64,000 bases of DNA from Cystobasidium ongulense. Taxonomy: Eukaryota; Basidiomycota; Cystobasidiomycetes; Cystobasidiales; Cystobasidiaceae. Location: positions 1,164,534-1,228,533 of the forward strand of contig BQUP01000002.1 in assembly GCA_022835595.1 (NCBI GenBank), read 5' to 3'. The position numbers and the translations under genes were made by a program. Below the pieces are notes generated by a model, which was not told where the DNA came from, made no database searches, and was given only the letters and a program-made list of their open reading frames with translations. This document shows positions 1-11,763 of the stretch, piece by piece. The stretch's first letter is position 1; each line of letters opens with the position of its first letter.

Positions 1-987
1 GTCAGTAACATGCTCCCCTGCAGCACCTGCACCTGCGTACTTCGTACCCGGAATAACGAGACTGCTCTTCTTCGGCGCTGTCGCCACTTCCAATTCCTCG
101 TTGCTCCCTTCTTCGATTGCCCTCGCTTTATTGATTATAGAGTCCCGCAGCAGCAAACGAAGAGTGTCTGCATATCCGCTCTCGACGTAGTACTTTGTAT
201 CTTTGAGGACCAATCTAACTTTCCCGAATGATTTAGTCGCTTCTCGAATATATTCAACTGTCTCCAGAGGAATCTTGACCTTGGAGAGTCGCGAAAGGAC
301 CGCTATGATGTCCTCTGGCTCTAGACCTATACTGACAGCTGCATAGAGCGAATGCTTTGTAAGCTTATACTCGTGAATATGCTTTGGGCGAGAGACGGGT
401 TCTGCTATAGCTGTCAGAAAGTCTTGCGCTTGTACCGACAGCGGGTGGAAGGCTTCGAGGATGATCAGGGGAGGAATTGATGGAGCAATGTAGAGAGGCC
501 TTGATGCGTGATCCGGCTTGAGCGGCAGATAGGCAGCATCGTGATGTGAAGGGAACAATGAAGATACCAAAGAAGCCGTGTCTGATACTCCTGGAGGCAT
601 TCGAGCAACGATTCCAGGTTGGCCTGCAGCTTCCGAGTACAACTCTTTGCTTGCTGACGAGAGCACGATTCGAGAGGAAGCTCTTGCTTTGCCCTTGCCC
701 TTGCCTTTGCCAGTCTTGCTGCCCTTCTTTGCCTTTGAAGCAGACCTGCCTCCATCGTCGTCTTCGCCATCATCGTACACATCTGACTCATCACCAGCAG
801 TGTCGGTGGACTCGCCAGCTGAGCGAAACTCAAACTCCAGGTCCTCATCTTCCTCTCCAGTCGCTACATCCTGATCTGAAGCTGCTGCAGATCGCCCCCC
901 ATTGCCTCTGACTCGCTTGCGTGCTATGTTGGATGTCGATGCATCGCTGTCTTCTGCAGTCGAGTGGCCCGATACCCGTTTGGCCAT
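1..987 (-). CDS. SSL2: TFIIH DNA helicase subunit Ssl2/Rad25 (XPB), N-terminal part only
   Basis: This encodes the first 329 residues of the XPB-type 3'-5' helicase/translocase of TFIIH, which opens promoters for RNA polymerase II and acts in nucleotide excision repair in the nucleus. The frame is open without an intron from the ATG at 987 to the window edge. Residues 1-100 are charged and low-complexity, with acidic runs and a KGKGKGK stretch. The conserved XPB N-terminal domain follows, recognisable by [33 protein letters not shown] and [11 protein letters not shown]. The helicase motifs lie outside the window. The ATG was chosen because it opens the only frame that joins this domain. Family assignment is firm; the C-terminal two thirds cannot be judged here. 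Confidence 0.9.
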   Translation of the reverse strand, partial: MAKRVSGHSTAEDSDASTSNIARKRVRGNGGRSAAASDQDVATGEEDEDLEFEFRSAGESTDTAGDESDVYDDGEDDDGGRSASKAKKGSKTGKGKGKGKARASSRIVLSSASKELYSEAAGQPGIVARMPPGVSDTASLVSSLFPSHHDAAYLPLKPDHASRPLYIAPSIPPLIILEAFHPLSVQAQDFLTAIAEPVSRPKHIHEYKLTKHSLYAAVSIGLEPEDIIAVLSRLSKVKIPLETVEYIREATKSFGKVRLVLKDTKYYVESGYADTLRLLLRDSIINKARAIEEGSNEELEVATAPKKSSLVIPGTKYAGAGAAGEHVTD

Positions 988-1494
988 AATGACAGCCCCA
1001 AACCTCTGCGCCTATCTTGCACTTGGTCTATTATGCGGCTACTGTGTGGATGGCCTTGTGACCGTCAAAGCTGCTGCTTTCGACAGAGCTCGACGGGTTG
1101 GACGAGTGTCAAAAGGCAACACCTCGAGATCGCTGGCCTTTTAACCTGGTCGAGACGCTTGGATGTGAGGTTTACGGAGCTCCAATTGCAAAGAAGGCAC
1201 AGAAGCGCACCGCAGACACAATGCCCACAAGATTATTGATTACTTCGCAATTGGAAGAAAGTGGTTCGTTCGAGCAGGCCAATGGCAGAGACATCGTGCG
1301 TAACGCAGAAATGGACCTGTCCAGGGCAACCGGTTGCGGCAGCACCAGGTGGGAAGTACAGGCCCCGCAAGCGGATGATAGCCTTATTGTGTATCCACAC
1401 TGACCTAGTCTGGCAGGAAGATTGAAACACTGTGTTAATTAACAGGGGCGCAAGATGAAGAGTTCCGAATATGTCATTGCGTGCTGACACCCCT
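988..1494. other. Intergenic: SSL2 promoter side, alpha-glucosidase 3' end
   Basis: About 0.5 kb between the SSL2 start and the end of the GH13 gene, both read on the minus strand. It must hold the SSL2 promoter and the GH13 terminator. The short reading frames here show no recognisable protein. Confidence 0.6.
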
Positions 1495-4026
<2,532 letters not shown>

Positions 4027-4377
4027 TCTACTGCTGTAGTCCTGCAATACAGACCTTGTTATAAGACTGACTTCTGACGGTATTGATGTTTGCCGGAAGG
4101 CGGTTTCGAACTTTCAGAAGCCAGTATTTGGTGGCAAATTTCGGCACGAACTCGCTCGCTACTCGCTCGGCTTGATTTCGGTCCAAGCGCTCTCTCCCAC
4201 ATACGAACCGAGGAGCAGATTATGCACGACGGACGGCCTCGCTGATGGGGCACCCATCTGGGAGGGCTCTATAAAGTCTCTCCCATCCACTTGGTCCATT
4301 CTCTTCTCTCCAGAACAACTCCCACCTCTCCACTAGCTCAAGAGCTTCCCCTCATCTTTTGGACATCCCCCGCTATC
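4027..4377. promoter_or_regulatory. Shared promoter of maltase and sugar permease
   Basis: This 351-bp stretch separates the two divergent start codons and must serve both genes. A TATAAAG box lies at 4270-4276, about 100 nt upstream of the permease ATG. Several CGG triplets occur at about 4090-4200; such triplets are the half sites of Zn(II)2Cys6 regulators, but no clean palindrome was found. Confidence 0.6.
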
Positions 4378-6637
4378 ATGAACTCCACTTCCGATACTTC
4401 CATGGACATCACCAAGTCTACATCTGCAGAATATGAGCAAAAGGACGGCGTTCCTCTCGAAAAGCAAGTCTCTCGACCAGCTCACATCGATGAATCTGGA
4501 CGCCCAGTCTTAACGGTCGCCGAAGTGGGAGATGCTTCCAAACGGGCTCTTAATTTCAGAAGCATCTTCGCGATGGTGGTCTTTGGCTGCTCTTCGTTCA
4601 TGTTCGGATACGACAACGGTATCATCGGCTCTCTGGTGGCGCTTCCGCTTTTCGTGCAAAAATATCAAGGCGATGCGTTGAACGCAGACGGCATCTTGGC
4701 CTTCACAGCAAGGAACCAGAACCTGCTGTTCTCAGTACCGCTTGTAGGATCAATTTTTGGTGCTGTTCTAGCGACTCCACTCCAGAACAAATGTGGCCGC
4801 AAATGGGGCCTCGTATATGCTTGTATGTATCGCAGCGGCCCTGGCGCAAAGCTGCACAGCTAATGCGTTTAGCACCTCTAGATGCCTTCTCTATTGGTGG
4901 AGTCATCTTGCAACTGTTCGCGCCTTCCTTGGCAGCTTTTGTCATAGGCCGTTTCTGGAATGCGTGAGTTCGCTTGCCTTAGAGCCGTCGGAGGAGGTCG
5001 GCGATTGACGCTTACTATTCACCCAGTCTGTCTTATGGAGCAGCTACTGCTATTGTGCCACTCTTACTCGGTGACATTGTACCGCCGTCTATTCGAGGCG
5101 CCGCAGTCCAAGCCAGCAGTGTAAGTGCGACAGGTGACAATTGTACACAACTTCTAGCTGACTAGCAGATTTGGCTTCCTAGATCGCGGCTATTGGTAGT
5201 GGCTTGATAGGCAATCTGATAATTTTGTAAGTTGAAGCGCCTCATGCGCGACGCATGTGCCATACTAACTGACCTTTCTTCTCAGCGGAACCGACAAATT
5301 GGATAGTGCATGGAGTTATCACGTCCCTCTAATCATCCAGGCTGTCTTCCCCATCGGTCTTGCTGTTTTGACTGTGTAAGCATTGAAACTTTACAAGCTT
5401 AATATCGCAGGGTACAGCTAAGACTCTTTTGACAGTTTCTGTGTCGAGTCACCAACTTGGTATGTCCAGAAAGGGCGCCTCGACGAAGCTAGGAAGGCAC
5501 TCCGAAGCATCCGCGGGTATTCCGATGCTCAAGTCGACGACGAACTCCGCATCATTGTGACCAACGAGACCAAGCAGAGAGAACTTACTGGAGAAGTCAA
5601 GTTCTGGGACATCTTCCATGTAAGCACCAGGTACTACGCAGCTATATAGCAATACTGACCTCAATCGTTCACAGCGCTCGCAAATCAAGCGTACCATAGT
5701 CGCTGGGTCTCTATTCTCCCTCAATCAAATTTCCGGAATCATTCTTTCAACAACGTGAGTTTCATCGACAATCTTTCTCACATGGAAACTAATTATCTGC
5801 CATTGCCAGATATGCTACGATCTTCCTACAGCAACTCAAAATTGGTAATCCATTCTCTCTCGCTGTCGTCGCTTCGTGCACCCAGCTTGCAGGCTCTATT
5901 ACTGCTCCATTCGTCGTTGACCGAGCTGGCCGTCGTCCCTTGGCTCTCATCGGTTTCACCTGCCTCTTCGTCATTGATATGGTCGCCGGAGGACTCGCAT
6001 TCGATGGCAGTGTTGGAGCTCGCAAGGGGGTTGCAGCTCTCGGCTTCATCTTCAATTGTAAGCTTTTGTGTGCGCATTCGCAATGGGTGGCCAGTCTGAC
6101 TTTCTGACTCTCCAGTCGTCTGGTGTTGCTCATTCTACTCATTATCTCTTCTCATGCCCTCTGAGATCGCTACTCCTCGTCTCCGCTCTGCTACAATGTC
6201 CTATGCCGTTGGGTAAGCAGTTACGCCTTTTTCCTGAATAGACCATGCCTGACACTGGGTTTTCCTCCATACAGCTGGGGTCAGACAACGGCCGTCATCA
6301 CTACCTTCGCTGTACCTCAATTAACACAGCCTGACGCTGCCAATCTAGGACCCAAAACCTATTTGGTTTTCGGCGGATGCATGGCCTGCATCATCGTTTT
6401 TGTCTATTTCTTCGTGAGCAGAACCTTTTGCCACCAATTTCGTAATAAAACCATTAACTTTGAATACTACGACAGCTACCTGAAACTGCCAGACGCACTT
6501 TCGCCGAGATTGACGAGATGTACGAGTATGACCGGGCTCACGGACTCCCCATGCGCAAATGGAGGAAATTCGAAACATCGCCAGAATCCAAGCTCGCTAC
6601 AGTCGTTGGCGATGATGTTCCAACCGTCCATCTATAA
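4378..6637 (+). CDS. MFS sugar transporter, alpha-glucoside/hexose permease type
   Basis: This is a plasma-membrane major-facilitator sugar permease with 12 predicted helices, probably a proton symporter for maltose or hexose. Exon 1 carries a cytoplasmic N-terminus and then SSFMFGYDNGIIGSLVALP (helix 1), PLVGSIFGAVLATPL and KCGRKWG. Later exons give FVIGRFWNALSYGAATA, VESPTWYVQKGRLDEARKAL (the usual PESPRW motif is changed to VESPTW, as in some alpha-glucoside permeases) and PFVVDRAGRRPLALIG. The last exon gives YLPETARRTFAEIDEMYE and ends ...VVGDDVPTVHL at 6637. The ATG at 4378 was preferred over one 29 codons upstream because it lies next to the conserved start and below the TATA box. It is paired divergently with the maltase, so coregulation by maltose is likely but unproven. 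Confidence 0.9.
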
Positions 6638-7013
6638 GCGTACGGTTATATTCGTGATATGAGGATGGTATCTCTCTTAGCTACCTCTTCCGGACCAAAC
6701 ACAAAAGCCAAGTCATATCAAAATGAACGGTTCAAGGACTTGTCCGCTATTCCTCTACATCCGACTTCGTGTCAATGTCCTCGCAACAGCTGGTAATAGT
6801 ATCGTCGGTCTTCTTTTGTAATGCTATTCCAATCAGGCGGATTTATTAGTCAATCTCTTTGTTGATGTCCAATATGCAATCAAAGTGTTTCAATCACTAC
6901 GTTACTCATCTGATGATGTTCACCAACAAAGAGCATATTATCCCAATCTCACATATAGATACAGGTTGAAGCTACTCATCGACAATCCAATATTTTGTCG
7001 AAATCTACTCCGC
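6638..7013. other. Intergenic between convergent genes
   Basis: A 376-bp A/T-richer stretch between the permease stop and the stop of the minus-strand membrane protein. It presumably holds both terminators. Nothing else is seen. Confidence 0.6.
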
Positions 7014-7674
7014 TTATGCGTTCAAGTAGGGTTGCTTTCTATCTTCCAGTTCCTCGTTTCTATTCCCGCTGCCCGTTAAGTTTATACTTTCTCCACTAGC
7101 AGCGTATACAGGGTTCCATTTCCTAGGATACTCATAAGCAGAAGCTTCATGAGGATCGTTAAGGTCGACCATTGAAACATTTGTCGTAAACGCATCATCT
7201 TGATCATCTAATGTTGTCCATTTTCCACCGTTATTACCTCTTTCAGACGTGCTCTTCCTGCCGAACATTCCACTCATCCTATTTGAAGTCGAGTGACGTT
7301 TTGTCCCACCATTATTTGTTGAAGATGTGTGACGACGTCTTCTATACCACCAGTATCCGCCACCTAATATTGAGAAGAAGATCAAGCCTGCAATAATGCA
7401 GATTACGATGAACCCAGGACGTGATCCATTGATTGTTGTATGTTTCGCGTAGATTGGAGATGGAGGACCGGTCGCTAGTGTGCCGGTATAGACACCGCCG
7501 CCGCCGCGTGCATAGAGGGTCCCATCTGGAGGAGGAGTCGTGATGCTTCAACAGTCACATACGGTCAGATTCAAGATAGGAGCAGCATCACTGTCAGCTG
7601 ATGTTCGTGTAACCAATGATCCACGCATTCAATTGCATAGCTCGCACTCACCTTCCCTGCCGTGCGTCCGACAT
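7014..7674 (-). CDS. Small single-pass membrane protein, unknown
   Basis: Two exons (7652-7674 and 7014-7545) encode 184 aa. The first exon is only 23 nt and gives MSDARQG. The intron opens GTGAGT and closes TTGAAG, and the junction codon is AG|C. A Gly/Pro/Thr-rich N-terminal part of about 50 residues precedes one hydrophobic helix, GFIVICIIAGLIFFSILGGG. This is followed by WWYRRRRH, so the positive-inside rule puts the tail in the cytoplasm. The tail is Ser/Asn-rich with an acidic patch, DDQDDAF, and ends in RKQPYLNA. There is no signal peptide and no family was recognised. The layout (short outer part, single helix, polybasic stop-transfer, disordered tail) is common among fungal wall-stress or adaptor proteins, but that is only a resemblance. 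Confidence 0.7.
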
Positions 7675-8235
7675 GCTAGAATGACGATGCCCTCACAATG
7701 AAGGAGCTCTGCCTTCAAGCTCAAAGTCTAGGCAAGAGCAGAGCAGAACAGACTTGACGATTGATGATTGAAGAATATGGTCTGCGTGTTCCTCTCCTTC
7801 TGTATGACGGTGTAAGATCTGCTACGCGAGTTCATGCTGTTGCAAGAGGTTATGCCCGAGCGAGCTTGTGAGACAAGAATAGCGAAAGCACCAACTTGAC
7901 AGGTGAAAGTGGCGGATTTCATGAGAAACGCGGTCAAGCATTTACACATGGACAAGACTGACAAGGCTGACATAAATGGCCTCAATCAGTCAGTAACGGC
8001 TATCCGGGACATCAGAAGGCAAGCGCAAAGCTCATAGGCAGAATGTTATGGTATACTTTTACTACTATATTTCAAAGTTCGAGAGCCAAGAGGGAGCATA
8101 CCATGAATTTTTACATGTGAATGCGCAACTCTAGCCTGATAAAAAGAAATGCAGAAGCTATCCATTGTTATTTCCATTGTTACTTTCCCTCATTGTTTGA
8201 CTGGGGAAATAAACATGCTTTTTTGGCAAGAAAAT
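7675..8235. other. Intergenic: membrane-protein promoter and FBA1 terminator
   Basis: This 561-bp stretch lies between the start of the small membrane protein and the FBA1 stop, both on the minus strand. It is A/T-rich near 8040-8230. No coding potential was recognised. Confidence 0.55.
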
Positions 8236-10257
8236 TTAAAGGTTACCAGCAGCTTTGAGGTCCTCCATAGCTTCCTTTACACGGACAGCCATGGTCTTTT
8301 CACCCTCACGAACCCAAACTCTTGGGTCGTAGTACTTCTTGTTTGGCTTATCTTCGCCATCTGGGTTACCGACTTGAGTAGCTAGGTAGTCCTTCTTGGC
8401 GGCAAAGTAATCACGGAAACCAATCATGTATGCCCACTGGGTGTCAGTGTCGACCTGCGAAGGGAGGACAACAGGGAGTCAGTATGTGCTTGAGAGGAGC
8501 ACACGTTCCTCTTGTATAGGAGACAACTCACGTTCATCTTGACGACACCAGCCTTGACGGCAGTGGAGATCTCAGACTTGGTAGATCCAGAGCCACCGTG
8601 GAAGACGAGGAAGACAGGTTTAGGGTTCTCGCTCTTGAGCTGCTCCTTGACGTAAGCCTGGTGGCTCTCTAGGAGTTCAGGGCGTAGCTTGACGTTACCG
8701 GCTGTATGCACCCATATACGTTTCAAATCAGTATTTCAAACTTGCATTGTTAACATCACAGAGCAATCTTAAGTTGACTCACGCTTGTAGACACCGTGAA
8801 CGTTACCGAAGCCAGCAGCGATGGAGAACATAGGAGAGATAGCAGAGAGAGTCTTGTAGATATCCCAGATATCTTCAGGTTGAGTGTATAGCGAGGCATT
8901 GTCGACACCAGTGTTATCGACGCCATCTTCTTCTCCTCCGGTAATACCGATTTCCATCTCTAGCCAAAGGTCGACCTTTGCCATTCTCTCAAAGTATTTG
9001 GCGCAGATCTCAATGTTCTCTTCCTTAGTCTCTTCGGAAAGATCCAACATGTGGGAGCTGCATTGTGAGAGATTGAACGACGTTTAGTATTTCGCCGACC
9101 ACATGATCTTCAAGAATACATCTTCACTCACGAGAAAAGAGGCTCTCCCTCCTTCTTGAAGTAGGCCTCATCAGCCTCCAACATGCCATCGAACCAAGGG
9201 AGCAACTTCTTTGCGCAGTGGTCGGAGTGCATAATGACGGGTACGCCATAGGTAGGGGCGATAGATCTGACAAAGTGAGCGGCAGCGACGGCTCCTGCGA
9301 TTGAAGCTTGTTGCTGGTCATTCTTTACAGCCTTTCCGGCGAAGAAGGCAGCTCCTCCCTGGGAGACTTGGAGGATGACGGGTGCCTTGCTGTCTCTGTA
9401 TGTCCGAAAGAGTGGAGAGAAAGTAGGGTCAGTAGGATTCGTTGAGAAAGGCAGCCAGGCGGAGGAGAAGACGAGCGCACCGTGCACCTTCAAGAGCGGC
9501 GATGACTGTCGAGGAGGAAGTGACGTTCTGGAGGGAAAGGTGCGGATTAGTACAAGTACCTCGAGATACACGCTATCACACCAGTCTGACTGCACCGTTT
9601 GCTTCCTGAAAGCAAGCTTCCTCCATGACAAGCGGAGGAAGCGGATTCCCGGCGGGGCAGCCAGTGACAGCAGCTTGCAGGGAAGGGACTCACGAATGCC
9701 TAAGGTGAAGAGGGTAGATGCCAAAGCAAGAGAGAGCGTCAGTTTGCATTGATATTATAGGCGCTCTCCTCTCCCCTCGCTCTCGTTGGTCTCGCTTCTT
9801 CCATGCTATGCCATGATTATCGTGCTCTCAGTCTCTTCCCGCGAGGACGACGGATGAGCGAGTGGGATCCGTTGAGGCACGACGAGCGAGAGCGAGAGCG
9901 AGAGCGAAGCTGGAGGCTGAAGCAAGGTCCACATACAGGGATGGCGAACTGAGAGTGTGATGGCAAGTCAGTATCGTTCAATATGCAAGTTTGCGGGTCA
10001 TTGACGCACCTGCTTCTCTCGAGCATATTCGAGGAGCTTGATGCAGTTCTTGCCTGTGACGACACCGCTGTGAGGGGGAGAGATATCAGTATGACTGTCG
10101 CAGCATGTGTGTGTGTAATCGTGCGTATAGTGCTGTCCTACTCACGCCTGCGAACCATCAAGGAAAGTCGTGGAATAACAGGATGCCGTCAGTTGCAGCG
10201 TCTACGCGGATGCGCATCTCTGTAACTACTCACGGGGACAACGTCGAGGACACCCAT
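8236..10257 (-). CDS. FBA1: Class II fructose-bisphosphate aldolase with micro-exons
   Basis: This zinc-dependent aldolase cleaves fructose-1,6-bisphosphate in glycolysis, in the cytosol. The model has ten coding exons: 10234-10257 (MGVLDVVP), 10146-10147 (2 nt, GC), 10010-10067 (GVVTGKNCIKLLEYAREKQ), 9937-9948 (FAIP), 9694-9699 (AF), 9482-9527, 9132-9393, 8783-9057, 8532-8701 and 8236-8454. They sum to 1074 nt, or 357 aa; the yeast enzyme has 359. Zinc and active-site landmarks are MHSDHCAKKLLPW, EMEIGITGGEEDGV, FGNVHGVY and FLVFHGGSGST. It ends DPRVWVREGEKTM...AGNL. The junction around 9482-9488/9393 is ambiguous: two donors and an acceptor in AGAG give ALEGAHSKAP or ALEDSKAP, where relatives read ALEAARDSKAP. 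Every other junction uses GT...AG. The intron between FAIP and AF (237 nt) contains a GCTCTC-type microsatellite. Confidence 0.9.
9881..9909. repeat. GAGAGC microsatellite in an FBA1 intron
   Basis: About four imperfect copies of GAGAGC (CGAGCGAGAGCGAGAGCGAG on the plus strand) lie inside the 237-nt FBA1 intron. They read as a CT-rich tract on the transcribed strand. This could be simple slippage or a splicing enhancer near the tiny exons. Confidence 0.6.
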
Positions 10258-11763
10258 TGTTGTCAAGTAAAGAGTAGTAGTGTTTGATGAAAGAGTAATG
10301 CAGCTAAGAAGCAATCAAGATTGTTGACCTTTAGTTGATCCAAATGAAAGCTGCTTGCTCTTGCACGCCCTCAAAAGACACGAGGCCGGCAATCGAGGCG
10401 AGAAAAGCCCGCGGGAATGGCCGGAGCTGGCTGCATAGGTTAGGTGGGAAGCAGGAGTTTGTAGACATGTTCTCAAGAGTTGTACATTGTCTATACGACC
10501 AGGCTCGACTTGGTCGCCGTTTATTCTATCGTCTTCTACCACTGCAGTCCTGCATGCGCTTGCCAAGGAAAGGCATACATCCATGAGGGCATACTGGTAA
10601 TACTAATGTCGACATGCACACGACCCGCACAAGTCAGACAGCCTATCTGAATGATATCACTTTGCGTTGAGGTGCATACCGTGCCGTATGAAGCTCCAAG
10701 GACTGCTCTCTTTAGTACCCCCAACTTGGAGCTGGCGCGGAGCTCCGACATCACCCTCACAGCCTGGACGGGGTGAGCAGTAGAGATAGTGCGCGTAACG
10801 CAATACTGAACCCGTGGCTGAGGGCGAGCACGCACACGCGCGCTTTCCCTTGGGAGATCAGAGTATCGAAGGAGTTCTGAGTAGATTTGGTTTCAGCTAT
10901 TAGAACGCGACGTCTTCCTGCGCCAGGGTCCGTCAGGCTTTCGATTCAGCTGCGTAACGAATCTCTCGTCCATAGTGTCAGTCATCGAATGCCCAGGCAG
11001 TCCGCTCGAGTCTGGTAGTCAATGATATCCTTCAGGCTGTCGGGTTGGCATGGCTTTGGGAGGTCACTTGTCTGACGGTCAGAACAGCAGGCTGGATGAG
11101 TCATGCTCGAAAGTGCGACTTGTCCTAGCTTTCATATTCGATATCTTTATTTTGCCTGGCTGGAGTGAGGGCAAGCGTAGCTATGTACATGGTCATGGAT
11201 GTGGTGTGCTTGGGAAATCACGTGCCCCACGTCCAAGGACGGCCACGACAAGCACAATCATGGGATCTCCGGCATGACTGCAATTTCACTAGGTAATTTA
11301 ATTGACCAAGTTACAACGGAGATGCAAGGTAAGATATGAAGGAGCGTAGATCCTCAGTTATGCTGCAGGATAGACTTTTGCAGAGTGGATGATCGTAGGA
11401 ATGCGGTGGTGTGGTCAAGCTGCCATGGCTACGTGCGAGAAGCAAGCATCCAGCTGGACAAGGAGGATGGGCATGAGGTATACATGGGGATAGCATGATG
11501 GCTCTGCATCTTGGAATATCAGTCGCGTGTGTCCTCGTGTCGTGTGCCTTCAATCCACTGTACGCGGTCCTGTTGGATGTTTGCGCGACTAACTTCGCGT
11601 ACAGAGTCATGCGGGTGATCGAGAAAGATGGCAGCCATATCATATCAACAATAATAATAATAATAATGTTCGCAATAATACTGCAACTACTGGCAGGCTT
11701 CTCGAGGATCGCTGTCAACGACCAACATCTTGCTACATTGGAGGTCACCAACTATCCCGCACC
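10258..11763. promoter_or_regulatory. Long divergent upstream region of FBA1 and the homeodomain gene
   Basis: About 1.5 kb lies between the two divergent start codons, one of the longest non-coding stretches in the window. The FBA1-proximal 60 nt is A/T-rich. An (ATA)n microsatellite occurs at about 11649-11668. Scattered open frames, the longest about 146 codons on the minus strand, show no recognisable protein and are probably chance. Confidence 0.55.
11649..11668. repeat. (ATA)n microsatellite
   Basis: About six to seven copies of ATA/AAT lie about 100 bp upstream of the homeodomain gene start. It is a simple repeat in a promoter region, with no further structure seen. Confidence 0.75.

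Noticed and set aside
9128-9724. A 198-codon minus-strand frame across FBA1 exons and introns
   Set aside because: Its first ~100 codons are intron read-through out of frame with the aldolase. Only the end from RDSKAP on is real coding sequence.
11311-11751. 146-codon frame in the FBA1/homeodomain promoter
   Set aside because: It reads through the ATA microsatellite as poly-Ile and has no recognisable domain.
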